A DNA stretch of 37,011 nucleotides from Timonella senegalensis JC301 (GCF_000312125.1 NZ_HE978643.1:560142-597152); one strand, 5' to 3'. Numbered from the stretch's first letter, positions 1 through 9,118 are shown. Made by a program: numbers and translations. Notes: generated by a model from the sequence alone, not told the origin.

Positions 1-1047
1 TGTCCACTGGTCCTCGCGCAGGCGCGCGTCCTCGCGGCCCACGAGCCGGCGTAGGTGCGCCTCGGCTTGGTCCCGTAGTTCCTGTTCGGAGATCTGAGTG
101 CGGTCCGCTGCGCGTCCCGCATTGATTCTCGACGATTCACTCACGCTCCCATGGAACGCCTGCGTTCCATTAGGGCTGGTGTGGGTGGCTGGCGTAGTAG
201 ACGCAGGAGCGCCGAGCCGAGTGGCATGGGGTGCTACACCGGTGGGTTCTACTCGAACGGGCGCTGCACCACCTCTCACGGGTGCGGGCGAGGGCCGCTC
301 GTTGTTCGAGTACGGGTCATAGTCACTCGGCGGTTCGGACTCGTAGAACGGGTCCTCGGCCGGCGGTAGGTAGTCATACGGGTCAGCCGAAGCGTATTGT
401 GCGGCCGGTTCGGCGCGCTCTATTTCGCCCTTGATGTGGCTGTCGGTCACCAGGTCTGCACTGGGGGCCGCTGCGGCCAAAGTCAGGGCCAAGGCTCCGG
501 CCTCGGGGGACTCGTCAGCGAAGACTGATGCTGGCTCCAACGCAGACTCCTCGTCCAAATCCGCGTCGTCTTCGTCATCCACCTCATCCTCGGTGGGCAC
601 AAAGTCTCGGACCACCTGCGTGGTCACGGTGTCCTCCGTTGTGGGACTGGATGCGACCTCGCCTGCGATACCGGAAGCTTCGGACTGCGAGGCGCGCTGC
701 TGGTTCGCTAGGGTCAGTGCCTCGAGAGCCTGTGGAGACAAGGCCTGCTGACCAAAGGTGCCCTCGTCCGTGGGGATCTGACCGGCAAGCTCTGCCTGGC
801 TGAACAGCTCACGAGCATCCACCCGGCTCGCACCCCAACCCGGTCCCTGATTCTCCTGAGCAAACCCGGCCATGCGCTCGCGAGCGCTCGCAGGAAGCTT
901 GGAGAGGTCGGGCATCGCGGAGAACCGTTTGGGGCCCTTGGCCGCAACGGGACCAAGGACGGGACGTGAGGACTCCTGCTTACCGGCACTATCGTCGGAA
1001 AGAGAAGAATTATCAGCAGCGGAACGTGACGCGGGAACTTCAGCCAT
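1..1047 (-). CDS. RecQ-like ATP-dependent DNA helicase, N-terminal part (partial)
   Basis: An open frame runs from an ATG at 1047 to the window edge, 349 codons without a stop. Only the N-terminus is present. The last residues read HLRRLVGREDARLREDQW, which matches the segment just before the ATPase core of actinobacterial RecQ-family helicases. That core (Walker A of the QRTGWGKS type) would lie outside the window. Residues 1 to about 325 are low-complexity and probably disordered, with an acidic run around 150-167 (EDEVDDEDDADLDEE) and a Pro/Tyr-rich stretch around 220-250. The gene is divergent from hisC. A TAGGCT at 1055-1060 (complement) lies 7 bases before the ATG and no Shine-Dalgarno is seen, so the mRNA may be leaderless. 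Family assignment rests on a short motif. Confidence 0.72.
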   Translation of the reverse strand, partial: MAEVPASRSAADNSSLSDDSAGKQESSRPVLGPVAAKGPKRFSAMPDLSKLPASARERMAGFAQENQGPGWGASRVDARELFSQAELAGQIPTDEGTFGQQALSPQALEALTLANQQRASQSEASGIAGEVASSPTTEDTVTTQVVRDFVPTEDEVDDEDDADLDEESALEPASVFADESPEAGALALTLAAAAPSADLVTDSHIKGEIERAEPAAQYASADPYDYLPPAEDPFYESEPPSDYDPYSNNERPSPAPVRGGAAPVRVEPTGVAPHATRLGAPASTTPATHTSPNGTQAFHGSVSESSRINAGRAADRTQISEQELRDQAEAHLRRLVGREDARLREDQWT

Positions 1048-1054
1048 ACCCACT

Positions 1055-1175
1055 AGCCTATGCGCACAAGCGAGGCCTTCACCGCCGTACACAGCTGCGC
1101 AGGTGCGAACGAGGCTGTGACGTGCAACCACTACTCGGACGTAGGACTCTTTCCGTGGCCGATCCCAACTAGACT
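1055..1175. promoter_or_regulatory. Divergent intergenic region with probable leaderless promoters
   Basis: This 134-base spacer separates the divergent helicase and hisC genes. On the plus strand TAGACT (1170-1175) is followed by 6 bases and then the hisC GTG. On the minus strand TAGGCT (1060-1055) is followed by 7 bases and then the helicase ATG. Both resemble actinobacterial -10 hexamers placed so that transcription would begin at the start codon. Neither gene has a clear Shine-Dalgarno. The -35 elements are poor. Confidence 0.4.
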
Positions 1176-1181
1176 GGACGG

Positions 1182-2333
1182 GTGAGTCTCGAATCAAATC
1201 AGAACGGCAAGCGCACCGCGCTGCCCGTTCGGCCAGGCATTGCGGGTGACGCGCCCTATGGCGCGCCGCAACTTGACGTGCCCTACCAGCTGAACACCAA
1301 CGAGAACCCGTATGGACCCACGCCTGAGGTGATCGAAACGATCACCCGCGAGGTCACGGCCGCAGCCGCAGGTCTCAACAGGTACCCGGACCGCGACTTC
1401 ACGCGACTGCGGGGGGATCTTGCGGACTACCTGGCTAAGGAGTCTGGAGTTAGGCTCGCCCCAGATAACATCTGGGCGGCGAACGGCTCGAACGAGGTCA
1501 TGATCCACATCCTCCAGGCCTTCGGCGGCCCGGGACGCTCGGCAATGGTGTTCACGCCCGCGTACGCGATGTACTCGGAGTACGCGCGCGACACCCTCAC
1601 GGATTTCCACGCCGTTCCGCGCCGCGCCGACTTCAGCATTGACCTTGAGGCAGCAGCTCGCGCAATCGAGGAGCTCGCTCCCACCGTCATTTTCCTGACC
1701 AGCCCTAACAACCCAACAGGCACGGCGCTGACCCTGGACGAGGTGCGCGCCATCACTACGGCAGCCAGCAGGGTGGACATCGGCGGAGCGCCGGCCATTG
1801 TGGTCGTAGACGAGGCGTACGCGGAGTTCCGCCGCGAGGGCGCCGGCTCGGCGCTTGAACTGCTGTCCGAGTTCCCGAACCTCGCGGTCACCAGGACGAT
1901 GTCCAAGGCCTTCGCGCTCGCAGGTGGCCGACTGGGATATCTTGCGGCCTCCGAGCAGTTCGTGGACACGCTGAGGGTCGTCCGACTGCCGTACCACCTG
2001 TCCTCAGTTACCCAGGCCGTCGCGCACGCCGCGCTCATGCACGCGGACGTGCTCCTATCGCAGGTCGCCACAATCCGCACCGAGCGAGACGCACTCGTAA
2101 GCTGGCTGCGGAGCCAGACCTACCAGGGAAAATCCCTTGAGGTCGCGGACTCCGACGCAAACTTCGTATTCTTTGGTCGATTCGAGGACCGCCACGCAGT
2201 GTGGCAGGGACTCCTAGACCAGGGAGTGCTCATCCGCGAGTCCGGCCCCGAGGGCTGGCTTCGCGTTACCGTGGGAACACCAACCGAAATGGAAGCGTTC
2301 AAGAACGCACTAGTCAAGGAGCTGGGTCTGTGA
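1182..2333 (+). CDS. hisC: Histidinol-phosphate aminotransferase HisC
   Basis: PLP-dependent class I/II aminotransferase that converts imidazole-acetol phosphate and glutamate to histidinol phosphate in histidine synthesis, acting in the cytosol. The 383-residue protein has the [12 protein letters not shown]-terminal motif, SPNNPTG, DEAYAEF, and the PLP-binding lysine in [15 protein letters not shown] (about Lys242). Length is normal for the family. The start is a GTG without a good Shine-Dalgarno, 6 bases after a TAGACT -10-like hexamer. The stop overlaps the hisB GTG by 3 bases. It is the first gene of the operon here; hisD, which usually precedes hisC in actinobacteria, is absent and a divergent helicase gene occupies its place. 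Confidence 0.96.
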   Translation: MSLESNQNGKRTALPVRPGIAGDAPYGAPQLDVPYQLNTNENPYGPTPEVIETITREVTAAAAGLNRYPDRDFTRLRGDLADYLAKESGVRLAPDNIWAANGSNEVMIHILQAFGGPGRSAMVFTPAYAMYSEYARDTLTDFHAVPRRADFSIDLEAAARAIEELAPTVIFLTSPNNPTGTALTLDEVRAITTAASRVDIGGAPAIVVVDEAYAEFRREGAGSALELLSEFPNLAVTRTMSKAFALAGGRLGYLAASEQFVDTLRVVRLPYHLSSVTQAVAHAALMHADVLLSQVATIRTERDALVSWLRSQTYQGKSLEVADSDANFVFFGRFEDRHAVWQGLLDQGVLIRESGPEGWLRVTVGTPTEMEAFKNALVKELGL

Positions 2334-2944
2334 GCGAACTCGCCGCGCCGCGCACCGCACGCATCGAGCGCGCGACCTCGGAATCGTCCGTCGTCGTTGA
2401 AATCAATCTCGATGGAACCGGAAAAACGAACATCTCGACGTCGGTTCCGTTCTACGACCACATGCTCACGGCCCTGGGGAAGCACTCCCTCATGGACCTC
2501 ACCGTGACCGCAACCGGTGACACTCATATCGACGCACACCACACGGTTGAAGACACCGCTATCGTGATTGGCGAATGCCTGCGCATCGCACTCGGTGACA
2601 AGGCCGGCATCGCTCGATTTGGCGATGCGATGGTTCCCCTTGATGAGGCGCTCGCACAAGCCGTTGTTGACGTGTCCGGCCGCCCTTACTGCGTTCAGGA
2701 AGGCGAGCCTGCCGGGCAGGAGTACCACCTCATCGGCGGTCACTTCACAGGGTCGCTGACCCGTCACGTTCTTGAGTCGATCGCGCACCACGCCGGAATC
2801 TGCATTCACATGCGGGTCCTCGCCGGCCGTGACCCTCACCACATCGTAGAAGCGCAGTTTAAGGCGCTCGCGCGAGCACTTCGCGCTGCAATCGCCCCTG
2901 ACCCCCGCGTCCAGGGAATCCCATCCACGAAGGGCGCTCTGTGA
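2330..2944 (+). CDS. hisB: Imidazoleglycerol-phosphate dehydratase HisB
   Basis: Mn-dependent dehydratase that converts imidazole glycerol phosphate to imidazole acetol phosphate. The frame is open further upstream, but that part lies inside hisC. The GTG at 2330 overlaps the hisC stop (GTGA) and gives 204 residues, the normal length of a monofunctional enzyme. Metal-binding His-rich motifs are present: [15 protein letters not shown] in the first half, and ESIAHHAG with [16 protein letters not shown] in the second. The last bases overlap the GTG of the next gene, so translation is probably coupled. Confidence 0.95.
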   Translation: MSELAAPRTARIERATSESSVVVEINLDGTGKTNISTSVPFYDHMLTALGKHSLMDLTVTATGDTHIDAHHTVEDTAIVIGECLRIALGDKAGIARFGDAMVPLDEALAQAVVDVSGRPYCVQEGEPAGQEYHLIGGHFTGSLTRHVLESIAHHAGICIHMRVLAGRDPHHIVEAQFKALARALRAAIAPDPRVQGIPSTKGAL

Positions 2945-3393
2945 GCCAGGAAAATAAGCCAAAAGTAGCCGTACTGCTGACGCAGGTCGCGACAGCGGAA
3001 GCGCTCGCCGCTACGTGCGCGCTGAACAAGATCAAGGCCTGGGTTGTTCCTTCGCCGATCGGTGCATACGCGGTTGCTCAGGACACGAACGAGGCCCGCA
3101 TCGAGTTCCTAGCCAAGTCGGTCTCCGCCCTGGTCAAGTCCGTTCCAGCAATCCTCGTGGTCTCCGAGAACGGCCAGATGAAGGCATCCCAGTGGCAGGA
3201 GGGCACCCGCGAGGGCGACCTTCCTCCCGCTCTCGTACTCGACGGTGCACCACACGAACTGGAGGACGTCCTCTTTGGTGAGGTCGAGGCCGGCGCAGTC
3301 GAGGGGGCAATCGACTCCGGCAAGATGGGCCGGTTCAAGGCGATGCGTATGCTCGCAGCCCAGGCCAAGGCGTACAAGGCAAAGGCCGAGTGA
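2941..3393 (+). CDS. Conserved hypothetical protein in his operon
   Basis: A 150-residue protein starting at a GTG that overlaps the hisB stop. Its own stop overlaps the hisH start. It is Ala/Lys-rich with no signal peptide or membrane segment. The first half alternates hydrophobic strands with Ala-rich helices ([36 protein letters not shown]). The C-terminus is basic and Ala-rich. No catalytic motif is recognised. Placement between hisB and hisH with overlaps on both sides suggests translation with the his enzymes. A role in the pathway or as an accessory protein is inference only. Codon use resembles its neighbours. Confidence 0.85.
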   Translation: MSQENKPKVAVLLTQVATAEALAATCALNKIKAWVVPSPIGAYAVAQDTNEARIEFLAKSVSALVKSVPAILVVSENGQMKASQWQEGTREGDLPPALVLDGAPHELEDVLFGEVEAGAVEGAIDSGKMGRFKAMRMLAAQAKAYKAKAE

Positions 3394-4031
3394 TGCCACG
3401 GATCTGTGTCCTCGACTACGGATTCGGCAACGTTCGTTCGGCCGTGCGCGCCCTCGAGCACGTGGGCGCCGATGTCGTGCTCAGTTCCGACTCGAAGGTT
3501 GCTTCTGAGGCAGACGGCCTTGTTGTGCCGGGCGTCGGCGCGTTTAGCGCAGTCATGGAGGGGCTGAAAAGGGTCAACGCCCCCATGATCATCGAGCGAC
3601 GCCTTGCCGGCGGTCGCCCGGTACTGGGTATCTGCGTGGGCATGCAGGTCATGTTTGACTCGGGCACCGAACACGGGCAGCACACAGAGGGACTGGGTGA
3701 ATGGCCAGGAGTTGTCGAGCGACTCGATGCACCTGTGGTCCCGCACATGGGCTGGAACACGGTTGAAGCGCCGCAGGGCACCAGGCTGTTCGCAGGCGTG
3801 GAAGACGAGCGCTTCTACTTTGTGCACTCATACGGAGCTCAGACCTTCACACTGGGCACTGACGAGCCAGAGGACAGTGCGTTCGCGCCACCTCTGGTCA
3901 CATGGTCTACGCACGGCTCGCGATTCGTGGCTGCCGTGGAGAACGGGCCACTGAGCGCAACCCAGTTCCACCCGGAAAAGTCCGGCGACGCAGGCGCGCA
4001 GCTCCTACGCAACTGGATGTCCGCTTTATAG
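3390..4031 (+). CDS. hisH: Imidazole glycerol phosphate synthase glutaminase subunit HisH
   Basis: Class I glutamine amidotransferase that supplies ammonia to HisF for forming imidazole glycerol phosphate and AICAR. About 212-213 residues; the start may be the GTG at 3390 or the adjacent ATG at 3393, both overlapping the preceding stop. The nucleophile is in LGICVGMQ (about Cys82). The His/Glu of the triad are in [10 protein letters not shown] (about His194 and Glu196). The N-terminal [10 protein letters not shown] motif is typical of HisH. Its partner hisF is not in the window. Confidence 0.96.
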   Translation: MMPRICVLDYGFGNVRSAVRALEHVGADVVLSSDSKVASEADGLVVPGVGAFSAVMEGLKRVNAPMIIERRLAGGRPVLGICVGMQVMFDSGTEHGQHTEGLGEWPGVVERLDAPVVPHMGWNTVEAPQGTRLFAGVEDERFYFVHSYGAQTFTLGTDEPEDSAFAPPLVTWSTHGSRFVAAVENGPLSATQFHPEKSGDAGAQLLRNWMSAL

Positions 4032-4076
4032 GGGCGGCATCACACTTCATTACTCACTCTAAGCAAGGACAAAAAC

Positions 4077-4808
4077 ATGGGACAGCGCCTGGAACTGCTT
4101 CCAGCTGTTGACGTGGTCGGAGGCGAGGCAGTCCGGCTCGTCCAGGGCGAGGCCGGATCTGAAACTTCATACGGCGACCCACTGACCGCCGCACTTGAAT
4201 GGCAAGCAGGGGGAGCGGAATGGCTCCACCTCGTTGACCTCGACGCCGCATTCGGCCGGGGTTCCAACGCGGAATTGCTGGCCGAGGTAGTGGGCAAGCT
4301 GGACATCAAGGTCGAGCTCACGGGCGGAATTCGCGATGACGAGTCCCTAGAGCACGCACTCAGTACCGGATGTACCCGCGTAAACCTCGGCACCGCGGCA
4401 ATTGAGAACCCCGAGTGGACTGCCAAGATCATCGACTCCTACGGGGACAAGATCGCTGTCGGCCTCGACGTCCGCGGAACCACCCTCGCAGCACGAGGAT
4501 GGACCAAGGAGGGCGGTGACCTCTGGGAGGTGCTCGCTCGCTTGGATGCCGCAGGCTGCTCGCGCTATGTGGTTACTGACGTGACCAAGGACGGAACGCT
4601 CACCGGACCAAACCTCGAGCTCCTCCGTGAGGTGTGCTCACGCACCAACGCACCCGTTGTGGCGTCCGGTGGAATCTCTAACCTCGATGACATCGTTGCG
4701 CTGAACACACTTGTGGACGTTGGCCTTGAAGGTGCGATCATCGGCAAGGCGCTCTACTCCGGCGCGTTCACCCTGCCACAGGCCCTCGACATCGTAGGCC
4801 GACCATGA
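4077..4808 (+). CDS. priA: Bifunctional HisA/TrpF isomerase PriA
   Basis: TIM-barrel isomerase of 243 residues. In actinobacteria this protein usually performs both the ProFAR isomerase step of histidine synthesis and the PRA isomerase step of tryptophan synthesis. The putative catalytic aspartates are Asp12 (LLPAVDVV) and the Asp of VTKDGT (about 172). Phosphate-binding motifs are seen in LTGGIRD and VASGGIS. The dual role is inferred from the actinobacterial family, not proven here. It has its own ribosome site (AAGGA upstream of the ATG) after a 45-base gap from hisH, and its stop overlaps the next gene (ATGA). Confidence 0.93.
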   Translation: MGQRLELLPAVDVVGGEAVRLVQGEAGSETSYGDPLTAALEWQAGGAEWLHLVDLDAAFGRGSNAELLAEVVGKLDIKVELTGGIRDDESLEHALSTGCTRVNLGTAAIENPEWTAKIIDSYGDKIAVGLDVRGTTLAARGWTKEGGDLWEVLARLDAAGCSRYVVTDVTKDGTLTGPNLELLREVCSRTNAPVVASGGISNLDDIVALNTLVDVGLEGAIIGKALYSGAFTLPQALDIVGRP

Positions 4809-5524
4809 GCGGTAAGGAACTGCCCCCAGGCTCAGCGTTCTCTGGAGATGACGGCTCCGCCGACCCGGAACTCGCGGCCCTGCTAACCGGTCATGCGGCG
4901 GGTGCTGCCTCGCTCTCTGACGTCGTAGCCCGACTGGCCAAGACGCGCGTGCTTGTTCCCGTCCTTGCTTCCTTGGATAAAGAGGATTACACCGAGGACG
5001 GACATAAGTTCGACAAAGAAGCCTCCGCGGGAATCGTAGCGCTTGAAGCCCCCGACGGCCGCAAAGCCTTGCCAGTCTTCACGAGTGTGGCAACCATGGC
5101 CCAGTGGCGCAAGGATGCCAGGCCCGTGCCTGCTGACGCGGTGCGCGCCGCGCTGTCCGCGGTCTCCGAGGACTGGGCACTCCTCGTCGTTGACCCGGGA
5201 AGCGACCACACCGCGCTCATCCCACGACCAGCAGTGTGGGCGATCGCCCGGGGACTCGAGTGGAAACCGGCGATCGTAGACGGCGTGGTGGACGTGGAGA
5301 TCGGCGCCGAGGTCGCCACCGCGCTTTCCACCGTTGCTGAGGTTGAGCGCACCGCGGTTTCGCCGGGCAAGACGGCAGAGGTGGCTATCGAGCTTGCGAT
5401 CAACCCGAACCTGACGCGAGCCGGTCTCAACTTTGTTCTGGGACAGGTCAACACCGCACTTGCGGGCAGCACCATGATCTCGGAGCGCGTGGACTCACTA
5501 GAACTGAGGGTGGGCAAAGCCTAA
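4805..5524 (+). CDS. SseB-family protein
   Basis: A 239-residue soluble protein with an SseB N-terminal-type domain (about residues 12-140: [50 protein letters not shown]). The C-terminal half also resembles actinobacterial SseB homologues. The family name comes from an enterobacterial gene and the function in actinobacteria is unknown. The ATG overlaps the priA stop (ATGA), a linkage often seen in actinobacteria, so it is probably the last gene of the his transcript. No hisF follows. Confidence 0.85.
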   Translation: MSGKELPPGSAFSGDDGSADPELAALLTGHAAGAASLSDVVARLAKTRVLVPVLASLDKEDYTEDGHKFDKEASAGIVALEAPDGRKALPVFTSVATMAQWRKDARPVPADAVRAALSAVSEDWALLVVDPGSDHTALIPRPAVWAIARGLEWKPAIVDGVVDVEIGAEVATALSTVAEVERTAVSPGKTAEVAIELAINPNLTRAGLNFVLGQVNTALAGSTMISERVDSLELRVGKA

Positions 5525-5547
5525 CCCCGTGCCTGCTGCAAGGAGGC

Positions 5548-5568
5548 GATCACCTGTTACAGGTGGTC
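5548..5568. terminator. Short inverted repeat between convergent genes
   Basis: GATCACCTG, a TTA loop and CAGGTGGTC form a 9-bp stem including one G-U pair. It lies between the SseB-family stop and the end of the convergent protease-like gene, whose last codons and stop fall within it. No T-tract follows, so termination activity is uncertain. Confidence 0.4.
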
Positions 5569-6314
5569 GTCTTCTGTGCGTTAAAGCCCTCTGCGCCCGC
5601 CAAGATCGTCAGGAGTGAGGACACGGGGATGATGAAAGAGTGTCCTGTGTTGCTCTTGGCGTAGACCACGCCAACGAGCCGGCCCTCAGAATCGAGCACG
5701 GCCGAGCCGGAGCTTCCTCGCTCCACTTCCGCATCGGATACCAGGACCTCGCCGAGGTTCTCCTCGAGAGGATCTTGCTGGTAGTAGAGAGCCTCACCCG
5801 AGGTGACTGTCAGCGCCCCACCGTTGGGGTATCCCACAATGGTGAGTTGGTCGCCGGGCTGCGGGTCGTTTTCGGCAAGGATGGGGAACGCGTCAAGGTC
5901 CTCCTTGGTGCGGACGAGCGCGAGGTCGGCGAAGGCCGCAACCGATGAGTTAGTAACGTCGACGTCACGGCCATCGTAGGTGCTGAGCTGGAGGGTCGTG
6001 GTTCCGTCTACAACGTGCCGGTTGGTGATCAGGGTCCGTTCGTCGATTGCAAAGCCGGTGCCGCGAGTCACGGTGGTGCAACCAACGTTGCGGACCCGCA
6101 CGGCCATGCGCTGGGCCTCGCTGAACCCGTAGGCGGTGAGCTTGCCTTGCTTTGCGGAATCCGTTGTTTCGGCGACCGGGGGAACGTAGTTCTCTGGCAC
6201 CGATGGTGGCAGGGGCGGTACTATCCCACACCCGGACAGCATGAGAGTACTCAGGGCAACGGTGCCCAGAATCTTTTTTGTCGAAGTGCGACCGTGACGT
6301 CGGGGGAGAGCCAT
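5550..6314 (-). CDS. Trypsin-like serine protease, predicted lipoprotein
   Basis: A 254-residue exported protein. The signal sequence has a basic start (RRHGRTSTKK), a hydrophobic core and a lipobox LSGC, giving Cys29 as the likely lipidated residue. The trypsin-fold domain carries a complete catalytic triad: His100 (TNRHVVDG), Asp130 (FADLALV) and Ser202 (GSSGSAV). LITNRHV and VGYPNGG are typical of the HtrA/DegP-like S1C branch. No PDZ domain follows; the protein ends soon after the catalytic domain. It lies 1 base after the coiled-coil gene stop and is the last gene of a three-gene unit. Substrate unknown. Confidence 0.9.
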   Translation of the reverse strand: MALPRRHGRTSTKKILGTVALSTLMLSGCGIVPPLPPSVPENYVPPVAETTDSAKQGKLTAYGFSEAQRMAVRVRNVGCTTVTRGTGFAIDERTLITNRHVVDGTTTLQLSTYDGRDVDVTNSSVAAFADLALVRTKEDLDAFPILAENDPQPGDQLTIVGYPNGGALTVTSGEALYYQQDPLEENLGEVLVSDAEVERGSSGSAVLDSEGRLVGVVYAKSNTGHSFIIPVSSLLTILAGAEGFNAQKTTTCNR

Positions 6315-6315
6315 G

Positions 6316-7038
6316 TCAGTCCTCCAGCGACGCGATCAGGTCGTTGTAGCGGTCGATGGCAGCCTTACAGGTGGTGTTCACGGCGTCCTGGTCGGAGTTC
6401 ACGGCACTGCGCGCGGTCGACAGCGAGCTGTTTATCTCAGAGACTTCGGCAGCGTCACGGTCCTGCGGGGCCTTGTTTGCCTGGGTGAGGAGCTTGCTCT
6501 GGTTCGACAAGACGTCGGAGAGGCTCGAGACCAAGTCGGACTGGTTTGAGACGCACTCACCAAAGTCCCGCGACACCTTAAGAGCCTCGTTCGCTAGCGC
6601 CGCCGTGTCCTGCGCAAGGATACGCTGGCTCTCCCGGTCGTCACCTGCCTGAGCCTTCTCCGTTGCAAGCTCCGAGATTCGCTTTTGCGCAGTTGCCAGT
6701 TGGTCGCGCGTGCTCTCCAGCGAGGACTTGGCTGACGCGAGCTCCGAGCGCGACTGCGCAATCTGCTCCCCGAGCTCCCTGTTGGCTGCATCGACGCTGT
6801 CCCCGTAGGCCGACCAGCGGTTGGCTAGGTAGATCGCACCAATGAGGAGCACGGACAGCAGAACTATCGCGGCCTTGGGTAACCAGGACCCGCGAGCCGG
6901 CGGTTCGCTGCCTGCGCTAGGCAGAGTGGCCGTCTCCTCAAGTGGGTTCGCGGGATCCGTCTCTGCACCCACTTGAGGTGCAGAGACGGGAGTCGACGGA
7001 TCACTAGGTGAATCGTCGTAAATAAAAGGGGAGGTCAC
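6316..7038 (-). CDS. Single-pass membrane protein with coiled coil (hypothetical)
   Basis: A 240-residue protein. Residues 1-50 are acidic and Pro/Ser-rich and probably cytoplasmic. A single transmembrane helix spans about 54-73 (AAIVLLSVLLIGAIYLA). Residues 78 to about 140 form a predicted extracytoplasmic coiled coil (LGEQIAQSRSELASAKSSLE and following heptads). Two cysteines in the outer part (DFGECVS, NTTCKAA) could form a disulfide. Family not recognised. The start overlaps the DUF1844 stop (ATGA) and the stop is 1 base before the lipoprotein protease start, so the three are very likely co-expressed. A scaffold or adaptor at the envelope is inference. Confidence 0.85.
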   Translation of the reverse strand: MTSPFIYDDSPSDPSTPVSAPQVGAETDPANPLEETATLPSAGSEPPARGSWLPKAAIVLLSVLLIGAIYLANRWSAYGDSVDAANRELGEQIAQSRSELASAKSSLESTRDQLATAQKRISELATEKAQAGDDRESQRILAQDTAALANEALKVSRDFGECVSNQSDLVSSLSDVLSNQSKLLTQANKAPQDRDAAEVSEINSSLSTARSAVNSDQDAVNTTCKAAIDRYNDLIASLED

Positions 7039-7412
7039 CGTACTGGTCCGGTGAACTTCTCGCCTGGCCCCTCACCTGGAGCATCTTCAATGACGGATGC
7101 CTCGCGGAACGCGAGCTGCAGCGAGCGGAGCCCGTCCCGCAGGGAACGGGCGTGCTGGTTACCAATGTCAGGAGCGGACGTGACCACAAGCGCGGCGAGG
7201 GCCGTGATGAGCTTGCGGGCCTCATCGAGGTCCATCATGTCCTGGGAGTTTGGCTCGTCGGCGAGCCCACACTTAACTGCGGCGGCGCTCATGAGGTGGA
7301 CAGCTGCTGTGGTGATGACCTCGACGGCTGCAACCTCGGAGATGTCGCGGATCTCGTTCTGTGCCGCGGACATGTCAGAGTCGTGTTGTGAATTCATGAA
7401 ATCTATTGTCAC
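7035..7412 (-). CDS. DUF1844 family protein
   Basis: A 125-residue soluble protein matching the DUF1844 pattern of actinobacteria: VITTAAVHLMSAAAVKCGLA, LDEARKLITALAALV, and a helical region ending ARSLRDGLRSLQLAFREAS. Function unknown. The longest frame begins at a GTG (7412) with a GGA a few bases upstream; an ATG at 7397 is an alternative. It usually lies near infC in actinobacteria, as here. Its stop overlaps the next gene (ATGA). Confidence 0.85.
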   Translation of the reverse strand: MTIDFMNSQHDSDMSAAQNEIRDISEVAAVEVITTAAVHLMSAAAVKCGLADEPNSQDMMDLDEARKLITALAALVVTSAPDIGNQHARSLRDGLRSLQLAFREASVIEDAPGEGPGEKFTGPVR

Positions 7413-7469
7413 AAATGTTCCAAGCCATTTGCATCATCTCCCAGAATGATCCACCACTCCCACGCACGA

Positions 7470-7514
7470 CCAAGGGGGTGTGACCACGCGGCTTGCGTGG
7501 TCACACCCCCTTGG
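7470..7514. terminator. 20-bp perfect inverted repeat downstream of catalase
   Basis: The arms 7470-7489 (CCAAGGGGGTGTGACCACGC) and 7495-7514 are exact reverse complements around a GGCTT loop. It lies 61 bases past the catalase stop and 57 bases upstream of the DUF1844 gene start. The likely role is terminating katA transcription from the minus strand before the next operon. No T-tract is present on either side, so it could instead block RNA decay or bind a protein. Confidence 0.7.
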
Positions 7515-7575
7515 GAATTACTGGATCTGAACCGGGCGGCTAGGAACTAGCCACACACTGTCCGGACTGGGCGAT

Positions 7576-9024
7576 TCAGGCGCCAACCTCGCTGCGGAGC
7601 TTTGCACCGAGGTCGCCGTCTACGTTCGTCCAGTACTGGAAGAAGCGCTCGCGGATCTCAGGAACGGTGATGGACTTACCCTGACCCGTGAGGGTCTCGA
7701 GGAAGCGCGCCTTCTGCTCGTCCGTGTATACGTCACGGTAAAGCGTTCCGGCCTGGCCAAAGTCCGAGTCCTCGGAGCGCAGGGTGTATGCGGCGCGTAC
7801 AACGTCGCCGGCGGTCTCCCAGTTGACCTCGCCCGCACGGGACTCATCAGCGGCAGGTGCGCCGAACGAGTTCGTGTTGTGCACCGGGGTGTTGTAGTCG
7901 TTGAAGTCGTACCGCATGTTGCCCTCGTGCTGGTAGTTGAACACCTCGGCAGCATGTGGACGGTTAACAGGGAGCTGGTTGTAGTTAGCCCCGATGCGGT
8001 AACGCTGTGCGTCTGGGTAGGCGAACACGCGGCCCATGAGCATCTTGTCCGGCGAGATGCCGGTGCCTGGAACGAGGTTCGACGGCGAGAACGCAGCCTG
8101 TTCGATCTCGGCAAAGAAGTTGCGGGGGTTGCGGTTCAGGGTGAACTCGCCGACCTTGATCAGAGGGTAGTCTGCGTGCGACCAGGTCTTGGTGAGGTCG
8201 AATGGGTTGAAGCGGTAGGTCTTCGAATCCTCGAATGGCATGACCTGAACGTGCATGTCCCAAGTTGGAAATTCTTCACGCTCGATGGCCTCGAACAGGT
8301 CACGACGGTAGAAGTCTGCGTCCGAACCTGCGAGGCGCTCTGCCTCTTCGTTCGAGATGTTCTCGACGCCCTGGCGGGAGATAAAGTGGTACTTGACCCA
8401 GAACTTCTCACCCGACTCGTTCTCCCACGAGAAGGTGTGCGAGCCGTAGCCGTTCATGTGGCGCCACGACTTTGGCAAGCCACGGTCGCCCATGAGGTAG
8501 GTAACCTGGTGTGCGGTCTCTGGGGAGAGGGTCCAGAAGTCCCACTGCATGTTTGCGTCGCGCAGGCCCTTGCCATTGCGCTTCTGGGAGTGGATGAAGT
8601 CCGGGAACTTAATAGCGTCGCGGATGAAGAACACTGGCGTGTTGTTACCTACGATGTCGAAGTTGCCCTCGGTGGTGTAGAAGCGTAGCGAGAATCCGCG
8701 CACGTCACGCCAAGTGTCAGGGGAGCCCTGCTCGCCGGCAACCGAGGAGAAGCGGATGAGGGTCTCGGCGGTTGCGCCAGGCTGGAACACGGCAGCCTTG
8801 GTGTACTTTGACACGTCAGCGGTCACCTTGAACTCGCCGAATGCTCCACCACCCTTTGCGTGTGGGTTGCGCTCTGGCACGCGCTCACGGTTGAAGGACG
8901 CAAGCTTTTCCACGAGGAAACGGTCGTGCAGGGCGGTGATTCCGTCCGGTCCGCTGGTAAGCGAGTGCTGTGCGCTCGCAATGGGGGAGCCGTTCTGGGC
9001 GGTCGTGTACTGCTGTTGCGTCAT
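7576..9024 (-). CDS. katA: Monofunctional haem catalase
   Basis: Disproportionates hydrogen peroxide to water and oxygen in the cytosol. A 482-residue small-subunit catalase. The catalytic His is in [13 protein letters not shown] (His55), the distal Asn in [21 protein letters not shown] (Asn128), and the haem-ligand Tyr in [12 protein letters not shown] (about Tyr336). The usual VVHAKGAG motif reads NPHAKGGG here, but the His is kept. A good ribosome site (AAGGAAA) precedes the ATG. It lies 114 bases downstream of the Fur-family gene on the same strand, suggesting peroxide-responsive control. The symbol is by similarity. Confidence 0.96.
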   Translation of the reverse strand: MTQQQYTTAQNGSPIASAQHSLTSGPDGITALHDRFLVEKLASFNRERVPERNPHAKGGGAFGEFKVTADVSKYTKAAVFQPGATAETLIRFSSVAGEQGSPDTWRDVRGFSLRFYTTEGNFDIVGNNTPVFFIRDAIKFPDFIHSQKRNGKGLRDANMQWDFWTLSPETAHQVTYLMGDRGLPKSWRHMNGYGSHTFSWENESGEKFWVKYHFISRQGVENISNEEAERLAGSDADFYRRDLFEAIEREEFPTWDMHVQVMPFEDSKTYRFNPFDLTKTWSHADYPLIKVGEFTLNRNPRNFFAEIEQAAFSPSNLVPGTGISPDKMLMGRVFAYPDAQRYRIGANYNQLPVNRPHAAEVFNYQHEGNMRYDFNDYNTPVHNTNSFGAPAADESRAGEVNWETAGDVVRAAYTLRSEDSDFGQAGTLYRDVYTDEQKARFLETLTGQGKSITVPEIRERFFQYWTNVDGDLGAKLRSEVGA

Positions 9025-9076
9025 GCGTATTTCCTTTTCTTTGTGTGTGCAGCGGGTGGCCGCGCACGTGCAGTGT

Positions 9077-9118
9077 CCTGCCCGAGGGCAGGCGGGATCG
9101 CTGCGCCCCGAGGGGCGC
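9077..9118 (-). other. Two GC-rich hairpins between fur and katA
   Basis: CCTGCCC/GGGCAGG (9077-9092) and GCGCCCC/GGGGCGC (9103-9118) are perfect short inverted repeats in the fur-katA spacer. They could stabilise the katA mRNA after processing or cause partial termination. No T-tract is seen. Confidence 0.5.

Noticed and set aside
431-1120. Several plus-strand frames in the first kilobase
   Set aside because: A continuous minus-strand frame of 349 codons with helicase-type ending explains the region.
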